Notes under the pieces: generated by a model
Database searches by the model: none
Told to the model about the DNA's origin: nothing
The model's input: the letters and a program-made list of their open reading frames with translations, nothing else
Position numbers and translations under genes: made by a program
Assembly (NCBI GenBank): GCA_947503145.1
Contig: CANNCP010000002.1
Coordinates: 310,001 to 374,000 of the forward strand
DNA length: 64,000 nt
Source: an uncultured Roseovarius sp.
GTDB lineage: Bacteria; Pseudomonadota; Alphaproteobacteria; Rhodobacterales; Rhodobacteraceae
Reading direction: 5' to 3'
In this document: in pieces, positions 41,277-50,709 of the stretch
Layout: the number at the start of each line of letters is the position of its first letter
Position numbering within the stretch: position 1 is the first letter of the stretch

Positions 41277-42218
41277 TCAATCGTCGCCCAGCATGGCCGC
41301 GATGCGCTCCGCGCCGCGGTCCGCCATGAGGCCGGTGCCATCCTTCCAACGGCGGTGAATCCAGAACCATTGATCCATGTGGGCGCGGACCTGCGCCTCC
41401 AGCCGGTCGTTGAATTCCTGGGTCATGGTGACCGGATCGGAATGCGGAATCGGCGCCTCGACATGAATGTCGAAATCCAGCCCGTTTTCGCGCCGGATGC
41501 CCCAGACCGGCACAAGGGGAGCGTCAAACTTGAGCGCCAGTTCGGCGGTGACGAGCGAGGTCAATGCCGGTGCGCCAAAGAAATTCAGCGGCACGCCCCA
41601 ATGGGCATTGAGGTCGGTCAGGATCGCCAGCGTGCCGCCTGCGCGCAGGTGTCTGGTCATCTGTATCATGCCACGCCTGCCCTGTTCGAACATCGGCTGG
41701 CTGAGGGCTGTCATGGCCTGCGAATAATGCACGTTGAAATAGCGGTTCTTGAGCGGCCGATAGAAGCCGCCCAGCTCGATCCCCTGCTCGACCATGGCAA
41801 CCCGCGCGGCGTTGAAGCCGCCGAAATGGCCGGTCACAAAGATCAGCGGCCGCCCCTCGGCCTTGGCGGCACGCACGGCGTCCATGCCGGGGCCGCCCAC
41901 GGGCGAATGGCGCGCGCGGGCTGTGAAGGCCCGCGTCGAATACATCTCGATCATGCCACGCCCTATATTGTCCGGGACGGCGCGCGTCAGGCGGCGCACC
42001 TCATCTGCGGGAAGGTCCGGACATACATGGGCCAGGTTTTCCCGAACGCGGCGCGAATAGCCTGCCAGCGGCGCCACGATCCGCGACGTGAGCCAACCCA
42101 TCACCGGCACGCGCCAGCGGTAGGGCAAAAGACCCATGAGCCTGATCAGCCCGCGCAGGATCAGGTTGACGATGTATTCGCCCGCTCGGACATGAAATGA
42201 ATCGCTCGGAGTGCTCAT
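41277..42218 (-). CDS. LpxL/HtrB-type lipid A (lysophospholipid) acyltransferase
   Basis: A 313-aa membrane-associated acyltransferase with one N-terminal hydrophobic helix (LILRGLIRLMGLLPY). The active-site block is FVTGHFGGFNAARVA, followed by GGFYRPLKNRYFN, the substrate motif of this family. The usual HX4(D/E) catalytic pair reads HX4N here. It is monocistronic and convergent with DUF1223. Probably adds a secondary acyl chain to lipid A. Confidence 0.85.
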   Translation of the reverse strand: MSTPSDSFHVRAGEYIVNLILRGLIRLMGLLPYRWRVPVMGWLTSRIVAPLAGYSRRVRENLAHVCPDLPADEVRRLTRAVPDNIGRGMIEMYSTRAFTARARHSPVGGPGMDAVRAAKAEGRPLIFVTGHFGGFNAARVAMVEQGIELGGFYRPLKNRYFNVHYSQAMTALSQPMFEQGRRGMIQMTRHLRAGGTLAILTDLNAHWGVPLNFFGAPALTSLVTAELALKFDAPLVPVWGIRRENGLDFDIHVEAPIPHSDPVTMTQEFNDRLEAQVRAHMDQWFWIHRRWKDGTGLMADRGAERIAAMLGDD

Positions 42219-42232
42219 CTGCGCCGTTACTA

Positions 42233-42281
42233 AGGCGTCTCACATGCAATCTGGTTCAAGGATTGTACGCGAAACGCCCAC
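42233..42281. repeat. Palindromic intergenic repeat, copy 4
   Basis: GGCGTCTCAC and GCGAAACGCC (8 of 10 pairs) flank an inner palindrome CAATC...GATTG. It lies in the 214-bp gap between fliG and the acyltransferase gene. It shares the GCGAAACGCC arm with copies at 20571 and 32505. Confidence 0.35.
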
Positions 42282-42432
42282 AATATTGATAGATCATTCA
42301 ACGCCTCCCCTTGCTTGCGATTTCGCAAACAGGGTGAACGCTTGGATCGAACCGCCGCAAGACATAGAGCCGGGCGAGCCGGGGCACAAGCGGGCGCGCG
42401 CTCAGGGTCGATATGCCAGCCCGCACCGATCA

Positions 42433-43506
42433 TCAGGCGCCTATTTCGTCCTCATCGTCCGCGGTGATCAGGATGAGGCTGCCTGCCGCCTCTAGCCTGC
42501 GGACAGCGTTGACAACCTCGGTCATGGCTTCTTCACCCGGCCCCTGCTTCACCGTCCCGCGATCCTCCATCTCTTCGCGAAGAATATCGGCCATCCGGCG
42601 CGACATGTTCGTCAGCAGGAATTCGACCACGTTATCCAGACCTGCGGATTTCGCCGCGGCAAGCGCGGTGACAAGCGCCGATTGTTCCAGATCGCGGATA
42701 ACCTTTGGCACATCGGTGCGGGCCACCCGGTCGGGGATATGCTGAAAGGTAAAGATTGCACGGCGGACCTGGTTGGCAAAATCGCCATCCGATTCCTCCA
42801 ATCCCGACAAGACCTCATCGCGCATTGCCGAGCTGGAGGAATTGAGGATTGCGCCGATGCGCTGCACCGGGCCATCGTCAAAGGCGATGGGCGGGCGGTC
42901 GTCGAGCTGTGCAGCCAGTGCGAGGCCGATTCGGTCCACCGCTTCTGGTGTGACCTGTCCTGTACGCGAGATTGCAAAGGTGATGCGGCGCGCCTTGTCC
43001 CCGGGCAGACGGCTGAGCAGTTTCGCGGCGAACGAAACGTCAAGCCTGGACAGCACCACTGCCGCCACCTCGGCGCTTTCGGCCAGGATGATCGGCACCA
43101 GCGTGTCGATGTCGGTGCGTTGCACCTGTTCCCACGGATCGCCGAACTGGCGCACACCGGCCTCCTTGCGCAGGCGCGCCGCGGTCTGCGGGCTGATCCG
43201 GCCATCAAGCGCACTGATCGCGCTCGCGACGCCGTGCGGAAAGGTCAGGCCCATGCTCTCCAGTTCGGTCGCAAATTCCGCCACGACGCTCATCAACGTG
43301 GTGCGGTCGACGTAGCGCATTGCGCCCATCTGGGTGGTCAGTGACGCCTGCAGCACATCGGGCAGGTCCGACAGCGGCACATCCGCCCCTTCGTTAAGCA
43401 GGAACTGCACGATGATCGCCGCCTTTTGCCTGCGGGTCAGGCGCGCGGCGGTCCGACCCGCAGGCGGGGTATGCGCAACCTGGGCAAGCGATTTTGTCTG
43501 GCTCAT
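42433..43506 (-). CDS. fliG: FliG, flagellar motor switch protein
   Basis: A 357-aa protein with the three-part FliG layout: N-terminal domain (RRQKAAIIVQFLLNEGAD), middle domain, and C-terminal torque domain containing NMSRRMADILREEMEDRGTVKQ, where the charged residues interact with the MotA stator. It stands alone, away from other flagellar genes, an arrangement known in Rhodobacterales. It ends in an acidic tail (ADDEDEIGA). Confidence 0.9.
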   Translation of the reverse strand: MSQTKSLAQVAHTPPAGRTAARLTRRQKAAIIVQFLLNEGADVPLSDLPDVLQASLTTQMGAMRYVDRTTLMSVVAEFATELESMGLTFPHGVASAISALDGRISPQTAARLRKEAGVRQFGDPWEQVQRTDIDTLVPIILAESAEVAAVVLSRLDVSFAAKLLSRLPGDKARRITFAISRTGQVTPEAVDRIGLALAAQLDDRPPIAFDDGPVQRIGAILNSSSSAMRDEVLSGLEESDGDFANQVRRAIFTFQHIPDRVARTDVPKVIRDLEQSALVTALAAAKSAGLDNVVEFLLTNMSRRMADILREEMEDRGTVKQGPGEEAMTEVVNAVRRLEAAGSLILITADDEDEIGA

Positions 43507-43649
43507 TCTGCGCCCTCCATCAGCCCGTCCGACGATAGGCCGCAGAGGGTGAAGAAAGGGCTAAAGCTATGCGGCTCAGTCAAGATCCGCGGACGTCCTT
43601 CAAGCAGATGCACGCCGACGATTGCCAATCGGCGCGCACCATGTGTCGG

Positions 43650-44957
43650 TCAGGCGTCGCCGAACACGCGGGCAAAGATCGTGTCCACATGCTTGGTATG
43701 ATAGCCAAGGTCGAATTTCTCTTCGATCTCGGCGGCGCTGAGGGTCGCCAGAACGTCCTTGTCGGCCAGAAGCTCGGTCTTGAAATCAGCCCCCTCCTCC
43801 CAGACTTTCATCGCGTTTCGTTGCACCAGTTTATAGGCGTCCTCGCGGCTGACACCGGCCTGGGTGAGGGCCAGAAGTACGCGCTGCGACATGACGAGGC
43901 CGCGGAACTTGTTCATGTTTGCCAGCATGTTGTCGGGATAAATCACCAGCTTGTCGATCACATTGGTCAACCGCGCGAGGGCAAAATCGAGCGTGATCGT
44001 GGTGTCGGGGCCGATGTTGCGCTCGACGCTGGAATGGCTGATATCGCGCTCGTGCCAGAGGGCTACGTTTTCCAGCGCGGGTACGACGGCCATGCGGACC
44101 AGACGCGCAAGGCCGGTGAGATTCTCGGTCAGCACCGGGTTGCGCTTGTGCGGCATGGCACTGCTGCCCTTCTGGCCGGCCGAAAAGAATTCTTCGGCCT
44201 CCAGCACTTCGGTGCGCTGCATGTGGCGAATCTCGATCGCTATGTTTTCTATGCTGCTGGCCACAACGCCGAGCGCCGCGAAGAAAGCCGCGTGCCGATC
44301 GCGCGGGATGACTTGCGTGCTGATCGGTTCGGGCTGTAGTCCCAGCTTCTTGCAGACGTGCTCTTCGATCGCAGGATCGATGTTGGCGAAAGTGCCGACC
44401 GCGCCGGAAATGGCGCCGGTGGCGATCTCGGAGCGGGCATTTATCAGTCGCTTCAGGTTCCGGTCCATTTCGGCGTAGAAGCGGGCAAAGGTCAGGCCCA
44501 TCGTCGTGGGTTCGGCGTGGATGCCGTGAGAGCGACCGATGCGAATGGTGTCCTTTTGCTCATGCGCGCGGCGCTTGAGCGCTGCCAGCAGGCCCTTCAT
44601 GTCCTCGATCAGGATGTCGGAGGCGCGCACCAGTTGCACGTTGAAACAGGTGTCGAGCACATCCGAAGAGGTCATGCCCTGATGCACGAAGCGCGCCTCG
44701 TCACTGCCTACATGTTCGGCCAGATGTGTGAGGAACGCGATCACGTCATGCTTGGTCACGGCTTCGATCTCGTCGATGCGGGCAACGTCGAATTCCGCAT
44801 CCTTGGCCTTCCACACGGCGTCGGCGTTCGCGCGCGGGATCACCCCCAGATCGGCCATCGCGTCGCAGGCATGCGCCTCGATCTCGTACCAGATGCGGAA
44901 CTTGGTCTCGGGCGACCAGATGGCGACCATGTCGGGGCGGGAATAACGGGGAATCAT
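43650..44957 (-). CDS. purB: Adenylosuccinate lyase
   Basis: A 435-aa enzyme of the fumarase/aspartase superfamily that acts twice in purine synthesis (SAICAR and adenylosuccinate). The superfamily signature is GSSAMPHKRNP. The start MIPRYSRPDMVAIWS is the conserved PurB N-terminus; the open frame continues 53 codons upstream without homology. A strong GC hairpin lies just upstream in the 5' untranslated region. Confidence 0.97.
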   Translation of the reverse strand: MIPRYSRPDMVAIWSPETKFRIWYEIEAHACDAMADLGVIPRANADAVWKAKDAEFDVARIDEIEAVTKHDVIAFLTHLAEHVGSDEARFVHQGMTSSDVLDTCFNVQLVRASDILIEDMKGLLAALKRRAHEQKDTIRIGRSHGIHAEPTTMGLTFARFYAEMDRNLKRLINARSEIATGAISGAVGTFANIDPAIEEHVCKKLGLQPEPISTQVIPRDRHAAFFAALGVVASSIENIAIEIRHMQRTEVLEAEEFFSAGQKGSSAMPHKRNPVLTENLTGLARLVRMAVVPALENVALWHERDISHSSVERNIGPDTTITLDFALARLTNVIDKLVIYPDNMLANMNKFRGLVMSQRVLLALTQAGVSREDAYKLVQRNAMKVWEEGADFKTELLADKDVLATLSAAEIEEKFDLGYHTKHVDTIFARVFGDA

Positions 44958-44988
44958 ATGTGGGCCTCTGGTTCTATCAAGTGCGATT

Positions 44989-45010
44989 GCGCGCGGTTTA
45001 GACCGCGCGC
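44989..45010 (-). promoter_or_regulatory. Strong hairpin upstream of purB
   Basis: GCGCGCGGT-TTAG-ACCGCGCGC is a perfect 9-bp inverted repeat 32-53 bp before the purB ATG. It may be an operator, an attenuator stem or a translation-control element; no T-run follows it. Confidence 0.4.
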
Positions 45011-45120
45011 GGGGTGGCAGCAAGCCAGGCGGGGAAAATGCCGCGCCGCTCCTCCGCCCGGCTGGGCGTCCTCGCGGTAGCACGCCCGGGCCATCAGGCT
45101 GGATATCGCTGCGCAATTGG

Positions 45121-45155
45121 CGCCTTCGGCGGGAGTATTTATGGAAAAATGAAAG
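45121..45155 (+). repeat. CGCCTTCGGCG-GAGTATTTATGG motif
   Basis: A short hairpin (CGCC-TTC-GGCG) is followed by GAGTATTTATGGAAAAATGAA. I recall near-identical strings in intergenic regions of other Rhodobacteraceae but cannot verify that here. It lies between purB and the OsmC fusion gene and has no protein-coding explanation. Confidence 0.35.
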
Positions 45156-45167
45156 GCCGTGTGGGAA

Positions 45168-46382
45168 TCAGTCCGCGAGTGTCGTTTCGATACGTGCGCT
45201 GGCTTCCAGCGTGCGGTGCACCGGGCACTTGTCGGCAATCTCCAGCAGTCGCGCGCGTTGGTCGTCGCTGAGTTCGCCGTCGAGAAATACGGTGCGTCTG
45301 AACGTGTCAGCCCTGGCGTCCTGCCCGGTTTTGGCGTCCTGGGCGTGGACCTTGTCGTGGCTGACCTCGACCCGGACCTGGGCGAGCGGCCAACCCTTGC
45401 GGCGCGCATACATGCGGATGGTCATGGACGTGCACGCCCCCAGCCCCGCAGAGAGAAAACCGTAAGGCGACATGCCCCGGTCGGTGCCGCCATAGGCCGC
45501 AGGCTCATCCGCCAGCGTATGGTGGCGCGGCCCGGCATTGACATCCTGCAGGAAACCGGCCGGGTCTGCCTCGGTCACGCGCACGATGCCCTCGGGCGCG
45601 CCGGGCGGCGGCGCGGGCGCCTTGATGTCTAGATAACGCGCCGCCCATGCGACGATCACCTGCGCGGCATATTCGGCGTCTTCCGCACGGGTGATCAGGT
45701 GGTCCGCCTCATCGAGCGTGACGAAGCTCTTGGGGTGTTTGGCGGCGCTGAAAATCTTTCCGGCGTTTTCGATCCCCACGACGGCATCGCGCGGTGCGTG
45801 CAGCACCAGCAGCGCCCGATGCAGCTGCGCAATCTCGGTCTGGAGCGTTTCAGCCTTTACATTCTCCACGAAGTCCTTGCCGATGCGGATGGGGCGACCG
45901 CCCAGGTTCACTTCGGCTACGCCGCTTTCATCAATCTCGGTCAGGGCGCCGCTGAAATTATGCAACACGTGGCCGGGGTCGAAAGGCGCGCCAATGGTGG
46001 CCACGGCGCGCACGCTGTCAATCTGACGTGCGGTGGCCAGCACCGCCGCGCCGCCCAGTGAATGGCCGATCAGCAGCGCCGGGGCCATGCCGCGCGCCTC
46101 CAGCGCCTGCGCCGCCAGCACCAGATCGTCGGTATTGGTGGTGAATGTGGTATTCTCGAACTCGCCGCCCGAATGACCCAGACCGGTGAAATCGAACCGC
46201 AACACGGCGATGCCCGCGCCCGCCAGCCGCGCCGAAATGCGGCGCGCGGCGTGGTTATCCTTGGAGCAGGTAAAGCAATGCGCAAAGAGCGCGGTGGCCA
46301 GGTGCGGCCCCTCGGGCAGATCAAGCCGCGCGGCCAGGTCGGAGCCATCGTGGCCGGTGAATGTCAGGCGTTCGGTGGGCAT
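45168..46382 (-). CDS. Bifunctional alpha/beta hydrolase - OsmC-family protein
   Basis: A 404-aa fusion. Residues 1-about 255 are an alpha/beta hydrolase with nucleophile elbow LIGHSLGGAA and a late catalytic His in DEADHLI. Residues about 275-404 are an OsmC/Ohr-like domain with GLGACTSMTIRMYA holding the redox cysteine. The fusion is common in proteobacteria; OsmC domains reduce organic peroxides. It is transcribed alone and its substrate is unknown. Confidence 0.9.
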   Translation of the reverse strand: MPTERLTFTGHDGSDLAARLDLPEGPHLATALFAHCFTCSKDNHAARRISARLAGAGIAVLRFDFTGLGHSGGEFENTTFTTNTDDLVLAAQALEARGMAPALLIGHSLGGAAVLATARQIDSVRAVATIGAPFDPGHVLHNFSGALTEIDESGVAEVNLGGRPIRIGKDFVENVKAETLQTEIAQLHRALLVLHAPRDAVVGIENAGKIFSAAKHPKSFVTLDEADHLITRAEDAEYAAQVIVAWAARYLDIKAPAPPPGAPEGIVRVTEADPAGFLQDVNAGPRHHTLADEPAAYGGTDRGMSPYGFLSAGLGACTSMTIRMYARRKGWPLAQVRVEVSHDKVHAQDAKTGQDARADTFRRTVFLDGELSDDQRARLLEIADKCPVHRTLEASARIETTLAD

Positions 46383-46545
46383 GGCACGGTCCTCTCGTGG
46401 TGTGCCTCAAGCGTAGGCACGCACCCGCGCGGTTGCCAGCCATGTGTCAGCGGCGTCACAGGAAGGTGAGATGAGGAATGTTGCGTTCAATCGCATTCGT
46501 CCGGTGAGCGCAATACACGCCATAGCGCACGGATGCGGTGCCGGG

Positions 46546-47277
46546 TCAGGCGGCGCTGTGCTGGTAGAGCCGGTCGTTGCTCAGATTGCCCAGCAGATTG
46601 TAGCCCAGATCCCGCAGCAGCGTTTCGGCGCTGGTGGTACCTTCGTGACCACGAAACGCGCCTTCGCGCCATTCGAGATAGATCAGCTTTGGCCGCACGA
46701 CCCCGATGCTGCGCAGAACCGACAGCTCGGCCCCTTCGATATCCATGTGCAGAAGGTCGATCGCGTTGATCCCGGCCTCTGCGCAGAATGTGTCAAAGCG
46801 CTTGCCCTCTACCCTGATTGGGTCTTTGGCCTGCTGCACGAAGGTGAACCGCTTTTGATAGGCGTCGCTGTGCTGGTAGAGTGAGCCTTGGGCATTGGTC
46901 TCGCCGTTGATCGTGGCAGTGTACCATTCCACGGGGCCGTCAAGATCGCAGGCGGCGAAGTTGTAGATCTCCACATCCGAGGCGGCGAGTGCGGCGCGCA
47001 CGATTTCGATCCGGTCGGGATCGGCCTCGACGGTGATGACACGGGCATCCGGAAAGGTCTGCTTCATCCGCCAGGCATCGCCACCGTCGAACGATCCCAG
47101 ATCGACGATCACCGTCGGATCGATGCCCGCCTCGGGCAGCCAGTTAAGATTGAAGCGTGAATGCTGCACATCACACGGGGTGCCATTGACATCGATCCGG
47201 TACATCCGCTCGTGCAGGGCGGGCGACTTCAGGCCGTTCAGCCGCATTTTTAGTCGAAAATCAAGGCGATTCAACAT
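46546..47277 (-). CDS. FkbM-family SAM-dependent methyltransferase
   Basis: A 243-aa protein with the Rossmann SAM site VDLGSFDGGDAWRM, acidic ribose ligand in VITVEADP, and the FkbM motif DLLHMDIEGAELSVLRS. The ATG at 47277 (MLNRLDFRLK) is preferred; the longer frame would need a TTG. FkbM enzymes O-methylate sugars, lipids or small metabolites; the substrate here is unknown and no biosynthetic cluster is adjacent. Confidence 0.85.
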   Translation of the reverse strand: MLNRLDFRLKMRLNGLKSPALHERMYRIDVNGTPCDVQHSRFNLNWLPEAGIDPTVIVDLGSFDGGDAWRMKQTFPDARVITVEADPDRIEIVRAALAASDVEIYNFAACDLDGPVEWYTATINGETNAQGSLYQHSDAYQKRFTFVQQAKDPIRVEGKRFDTFCAEAGINAIDLLHMDIEGAELSVLRSIGVVRPKLIYLEWREGAFRGHEGTTSAETLLRDLGYNLLGNLSNDRLYQHSAA

Positions 47278-47423
47278 GTCAGGTGCTCCGGGCAACAGGC
47301 TTCTATGCGCGTAGACAATCGTCGGACCAAGATCAAGGGACGGAATTGATTGCAAGTCATGCGAAACAGCGCGACGCGCCAGACTGACGCGGCCATAGGT
47401 GGATTTGTCTGGCGACGCCGCGC

Positions 47424-48266
47424 TCAGAGTACGATGGACGTGATCAGCTTGATGGTTTGGGCCGTGGCGCCGGCGCTTTCCAGACCGGCGAACGTCCCTG
47501 TGAGCGCAGCGGTCTGCGCCGCCAGTCTGATGCTTTCGCCCTTGAGCAGCGTCAGCACGATCAGGGCAGCACCGACAGGCAGGGCGATCACCGACACGGT
47601 CAGTGCAATTGCCCAGGCGGTCAGTCGTTTCGGGGTCTCATGGACAATATCGGGGTCGGGCAGATCCCAATACATCTCGGTCTGTGCCGCCGCGTCCCTA
47701 TCCGCCCGGCGCGGTGACATGCCGGCAGTGTCGAGATGCGCGCTCAGATGATCGCAGGTGTCTTCGATCCCGGGAAGGGCACGGTCGGGAACCACTTGGT
47801 CGGCGGGGGTTTTTTCCTTGGTTGTGTCGGTCACGCCTACAGTGGCAGGGCGCGTCGTACGCGGGCGCTGACCGGCCGCGACCGCCTCGCGGAAGCCGTC
47901 AATCGGCAGCCAGGCCGAATGCCCGTCCCATTGCACCAGTTCCACAGGCAATGTGCAGATCAGCCGTGCAAGCATCGCGCCGGCATCCGCCAGCCCGGTT
48001 TCGGGGGAAATCGGGTGTATCACCAGCCTCAGAACGGGCACTGGCGTCGATCCATCCGGTGTCTTGCCGACACCTTGGGTGATCCAGAGCACGTGCCGGG
48101 GCGTCACCAGACAGGCCGAGTGGTCCGTCAGGACCCGGCTCTGGCAAAACCCCGGATCGAGATCCTCGGAATTGCTCGTAACCTGATGGAGCATGCTCTC
48201 GACCGACACAGTATGTGCCTTCGAGAGGATGAGCCAAGCTGTTATGATCTCATTTTTCTGTGTCAT
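47424..48266 (-). CDS. Hypothetical protein with C-terminal membrane helices
   Basis: A 280-aa protein of unrecognised family. The first 150 residues look globular and cytoplasmic (with a VTPRHVLWITQG segment); the middle is charged and low in order (about 135-205); two hydrophobic helices lie near the C-terminus (about 214-240 and 250-275). The ATG at 48266 (MTQKNEIIT) is chosen over an upstream in-frame start lacking a ribosome site. No operon partner. Confidence 0.6.
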   Translation of the reverse strand: MTQKNEIITAWLILSKAHTVSVESMLHQVTSNSEDLDPGFCQSRVLTDHSACLVTPRHVLWITQGVGKTPDGSTPVPVLRLVIHPISPETGLADAGAMLARLICTLPVELVQWDGHSAWLPIDGFREAVAAGQRPRTTRPATVGVTDTTKEKTPADQVVPDRALPGIEDTCDHLSAHLDTAGMSPRRADRDAAAQTEMYWDLPDPDIVHETPKRLTAWAIALTVSVIALPVGAALIVLTLLKGESIRLAAQTAALTGTFAGLESAGATAQTIKLITSIVL

Positions 48267-48401
48267 GGCGCCTGTTTCTGCGTCTTTGTAACTGCGTTTC
48301 GATTTTTGCCTCAATCAGAGCCTGACAAGAAATATTGTTTCCACTGGGACCGAAACATGACCGGTTTCAGGCATCATTCTGGCGTGCGTTTGCCGCACGA
48401 A

Positions 48402-48429
48402 AAAGGGCGCCACCGGAGGGACGCCCTTT
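48402..48429. terminator. Bidirectional terminator-like hairpin
   Basis: AAAGGGCG and CGCCCTTT form a perfect 8-bp stem, bounded by an A-run on the left and TTTAAAA on the right, so it could end transcripts in either direction. On the minus strand it lies about 200 bp after glnA. Confidence 0.65.
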
Positions 48430-48516
48430 AAAATCATGCCTGAAAATCACGCCTGGACAGAGTTCCGAGCATTTCGCGTTAAGCGAGTGCTCTCGAATTG
48501 TGGCACGGCACCTTGA

Positions 48517-48560
48517 AGCGTTTCGTCTTGTTTGCGGAAACAGATGCAAGGCGAAGTGCA
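48517..48560 (+). repeat. Palindromic intergenic repeat, copy 5
   Basis: Arms GCGTTTCGTCTTG and CAAGGCGAAGTGC pair at 10 of 13 positions. The left arm plus loop (GCGTTTCGTCTTGTTTGCGG) matches copy 1 at 210 and copy 2 at 20572 closely. Confidence 0.5.
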
Positions 48561-48626
48561 GCAGGGCCCGTCAATATCGTGGGCCGTCCGCGTTCAATCC
48601 GTGGACCGAATTGAACGCGGAACACT

Positions 48627-50033
48627 TTAGCAGCTATAATACATCATGAACTCCACCGGATGCGGTGTCTGTTCGTAGGTTTGGATTTCTTCCATCTTCA
48701 GCGCGATATATCCGTCGATCTGGTTCTTGGTGAACACGTCACCCGCCAGCAGATAGTCGTGATCGGCTTTCAACTCCTCCATCGCTTCGTGCAGGCTGCC
48801 GCAGACAGTGGGAATGCCTTCCAGCTCTTCGGCGGGCAGGTCATAGAGGTTCTTGTCCATCGCCTCGCCGGGATCGATCTTCGACTTGATACCGTCAAGA
48901 CCGGCCATCAGCAGTGCTGCAAAACAAAGATACGGGTTGGCTGCAGGATCGGGAAAGCGCGCCTCGACGCGCTTGGCCTTGGGGCTCTCGGTCCACGGGA
49001 TACGCATACAGCCCGAACGGTTGCGCGCAGAATAGGCGCGCAGCACGGGAGCCTCAAAGCCGGGGATCAGGCGCTTGTAGCTGTTGGTCGTCGGGTTGGT
49101 GAACGCATTGAGCGATTTTGCGTGCTTGAGGATACCACCGATGAAATACAGCGCCTCCTGGCTGAGATCGGCGTATTTGTCGCCCGCAAAGAGCGGCTTG
49201 CCGTCTTTCCAGATCGACATGTTCACATGCATGCCGTTGCCGTTGTCACCATAGATCGGCTTGGGCATGAATGTGGCCGACTTGCCGTATGCATGGGCAA
49301 CATTGTGGATGATATACTTGAATTTTTGCAGCTCATCGGCCTGCTTGGTCAGCGAGCCAAAGATCAAGCCCAGCTCGTGCTGACAGCTGCCAACCTCGTG
49401 GTGGTGCTTGTCTACCTTCATCCCCAGGCGCTTCATCGTGCTCAGCATCTCGCTGCGGATATCTTGGGCGTCGTCGATCGGGTTCACCGGAAAATACCCA
49501 CCCTTGAGACCGGGGCGGTGCCCCATGTTGCCCATCTCGTATTCGGTGTCAGTGTTCCAGGACGCATCCTGTGCATCCACCTCGTAGGAGACTTTATTGA
49601 TCGTGTTCGAGAACCGCACGTCATCAAACAGGAAGAACTCGGCTTCGGGGCCCATATAGGCCACGTCTCCGATCCCGGACGCCTTCAGATAAGCCTCGGA
49701 TTTCAGGGCGGTGCCGCGCGGGTCGCGATCATAGGCTTCGCCGGTGTCCGGCTCGACAACCGTGCAATGCACGCACAGGGTCTTTTCTGCATAGAACGGG
49801 TCGACATAGGCACTATCCATGTCGATCATCAGCTTCATGTCCGAGGCCTCGATGGATTTCCAGCCGGAGATGCTTGATCCGTCAAACATGAAGCCTTCTT
49901 CGAGGAAATCTTCGTCAACCTGATCCGCGGCAAGGGTCACGTGCTGCAACTTGCCGCGCGGATCAGTAAAGCGAACATCGAAGTATTCTATCTGATCATC
50001 TGCGATGGTCTTGAGCAGGTCTTGTGCGCTCAT
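48627..50033 (-). CDS. glnA: Glutamine synthetase type I
   Basis: A 468-aa GSI-beta enzyme that makes glutamine from glutamate, ammonia and ATP. The metal and ATP motifs occur as [10 protein letters not shown], and [14 protein letters not shown]. The adenylylation tyrosine is Tyr397 in NLYDLP, so activity is probably controlled by GlnE with PII. It follows glnB by 52 bp on the same strand. Confidence 0.98.
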   Translation of the reverse strand: MSAQDLLKTIADDQIEYFDVRFTDPRGKLQHVTLAADQVDEDFLEEGFMFDGSSISGWKSIEASDMKLMIDMDSAYVDPFYAEKTLCVHCTVVEPDTGEAYDRDPRGTALKSEAYLKASGIGDVAYMGPEAEFFLFDDVRFSNTINKVSYEVDAQDASWNTDTEYEMGNMGHRPGLKGGYFPVNPIDDAQDIRSEMLSTMKRLGMKVDKHHHEVGSCQHELGLIFGSLTKQADELQKFKYIIHNVAHAYGKSATFMPKPIYGDNGNGMHVNMSIWKDGKPLFAGDKYADLSQEALYFIGGILKHAKSLNAFTNPTTNSYKRLIPGFEAPVLRAYSARNRSGCMRIPWTESPKAKRVEARFPDPAANPYLCFAALLMAGLDGIKSKIDPGEAMDKNLYDLPAEELEGIPTVCGSLHEAMEELKADHDYLLAGDVFTKNQIDGYIALKMEEIQTYEQTPHPVEFMMYYSC

Positions 50034-50085
50034 GTCTGTATTCCTTTGGTTCAGTATTGTTCGAATGGTTTATGCGGGGCGGCAG

Positions 50086-50436
<351 letters not shown>

Positions 50437-50709
50437 TTAAGGCATTTCGCGATAAACCTGTGCAACGGGTTTGGCGCAAAACGCCGACACGTTGATATGT
50501 TACACTGCATTCCGGGATATCCTCGTCTCAGGTATTTTCCGAAACGCGTTAGCGCTTGCGTCGGGCCCGTCAGAGCACTTCTTCTGCCGAGGCTCAATCG
50601 GTTAGGCTGCACAGAACAGGGTCGCTCGGGCCACACACGCTGCCTTGCCTAAAAAATGAGCGATCTGCTGACTAAGTGGGCGAAATTGAATCACAGAGGT
50701 GAGGACAGG

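Larger units (their letters stand above)
48267..48626. other. Intergenic region downstream of glnA (360 bp)
   Basis: Contains a terminator-like hairpin (48402-48429), a copy of the palindromic repeat family (48517-48560), and presumably the promoter of the hypothetical gene at 48266. No small ORF is convincing. Confidence 0.5.

Noticed and set aside
48660..49877. 405-codon ORF antisense to glnA
   Set aside because: Mirror frame of a strongly supported gene; His/Arg-rich translation without motifs. Similar long antisense frames over acnA, atpA and purB were rejected for the same reason.
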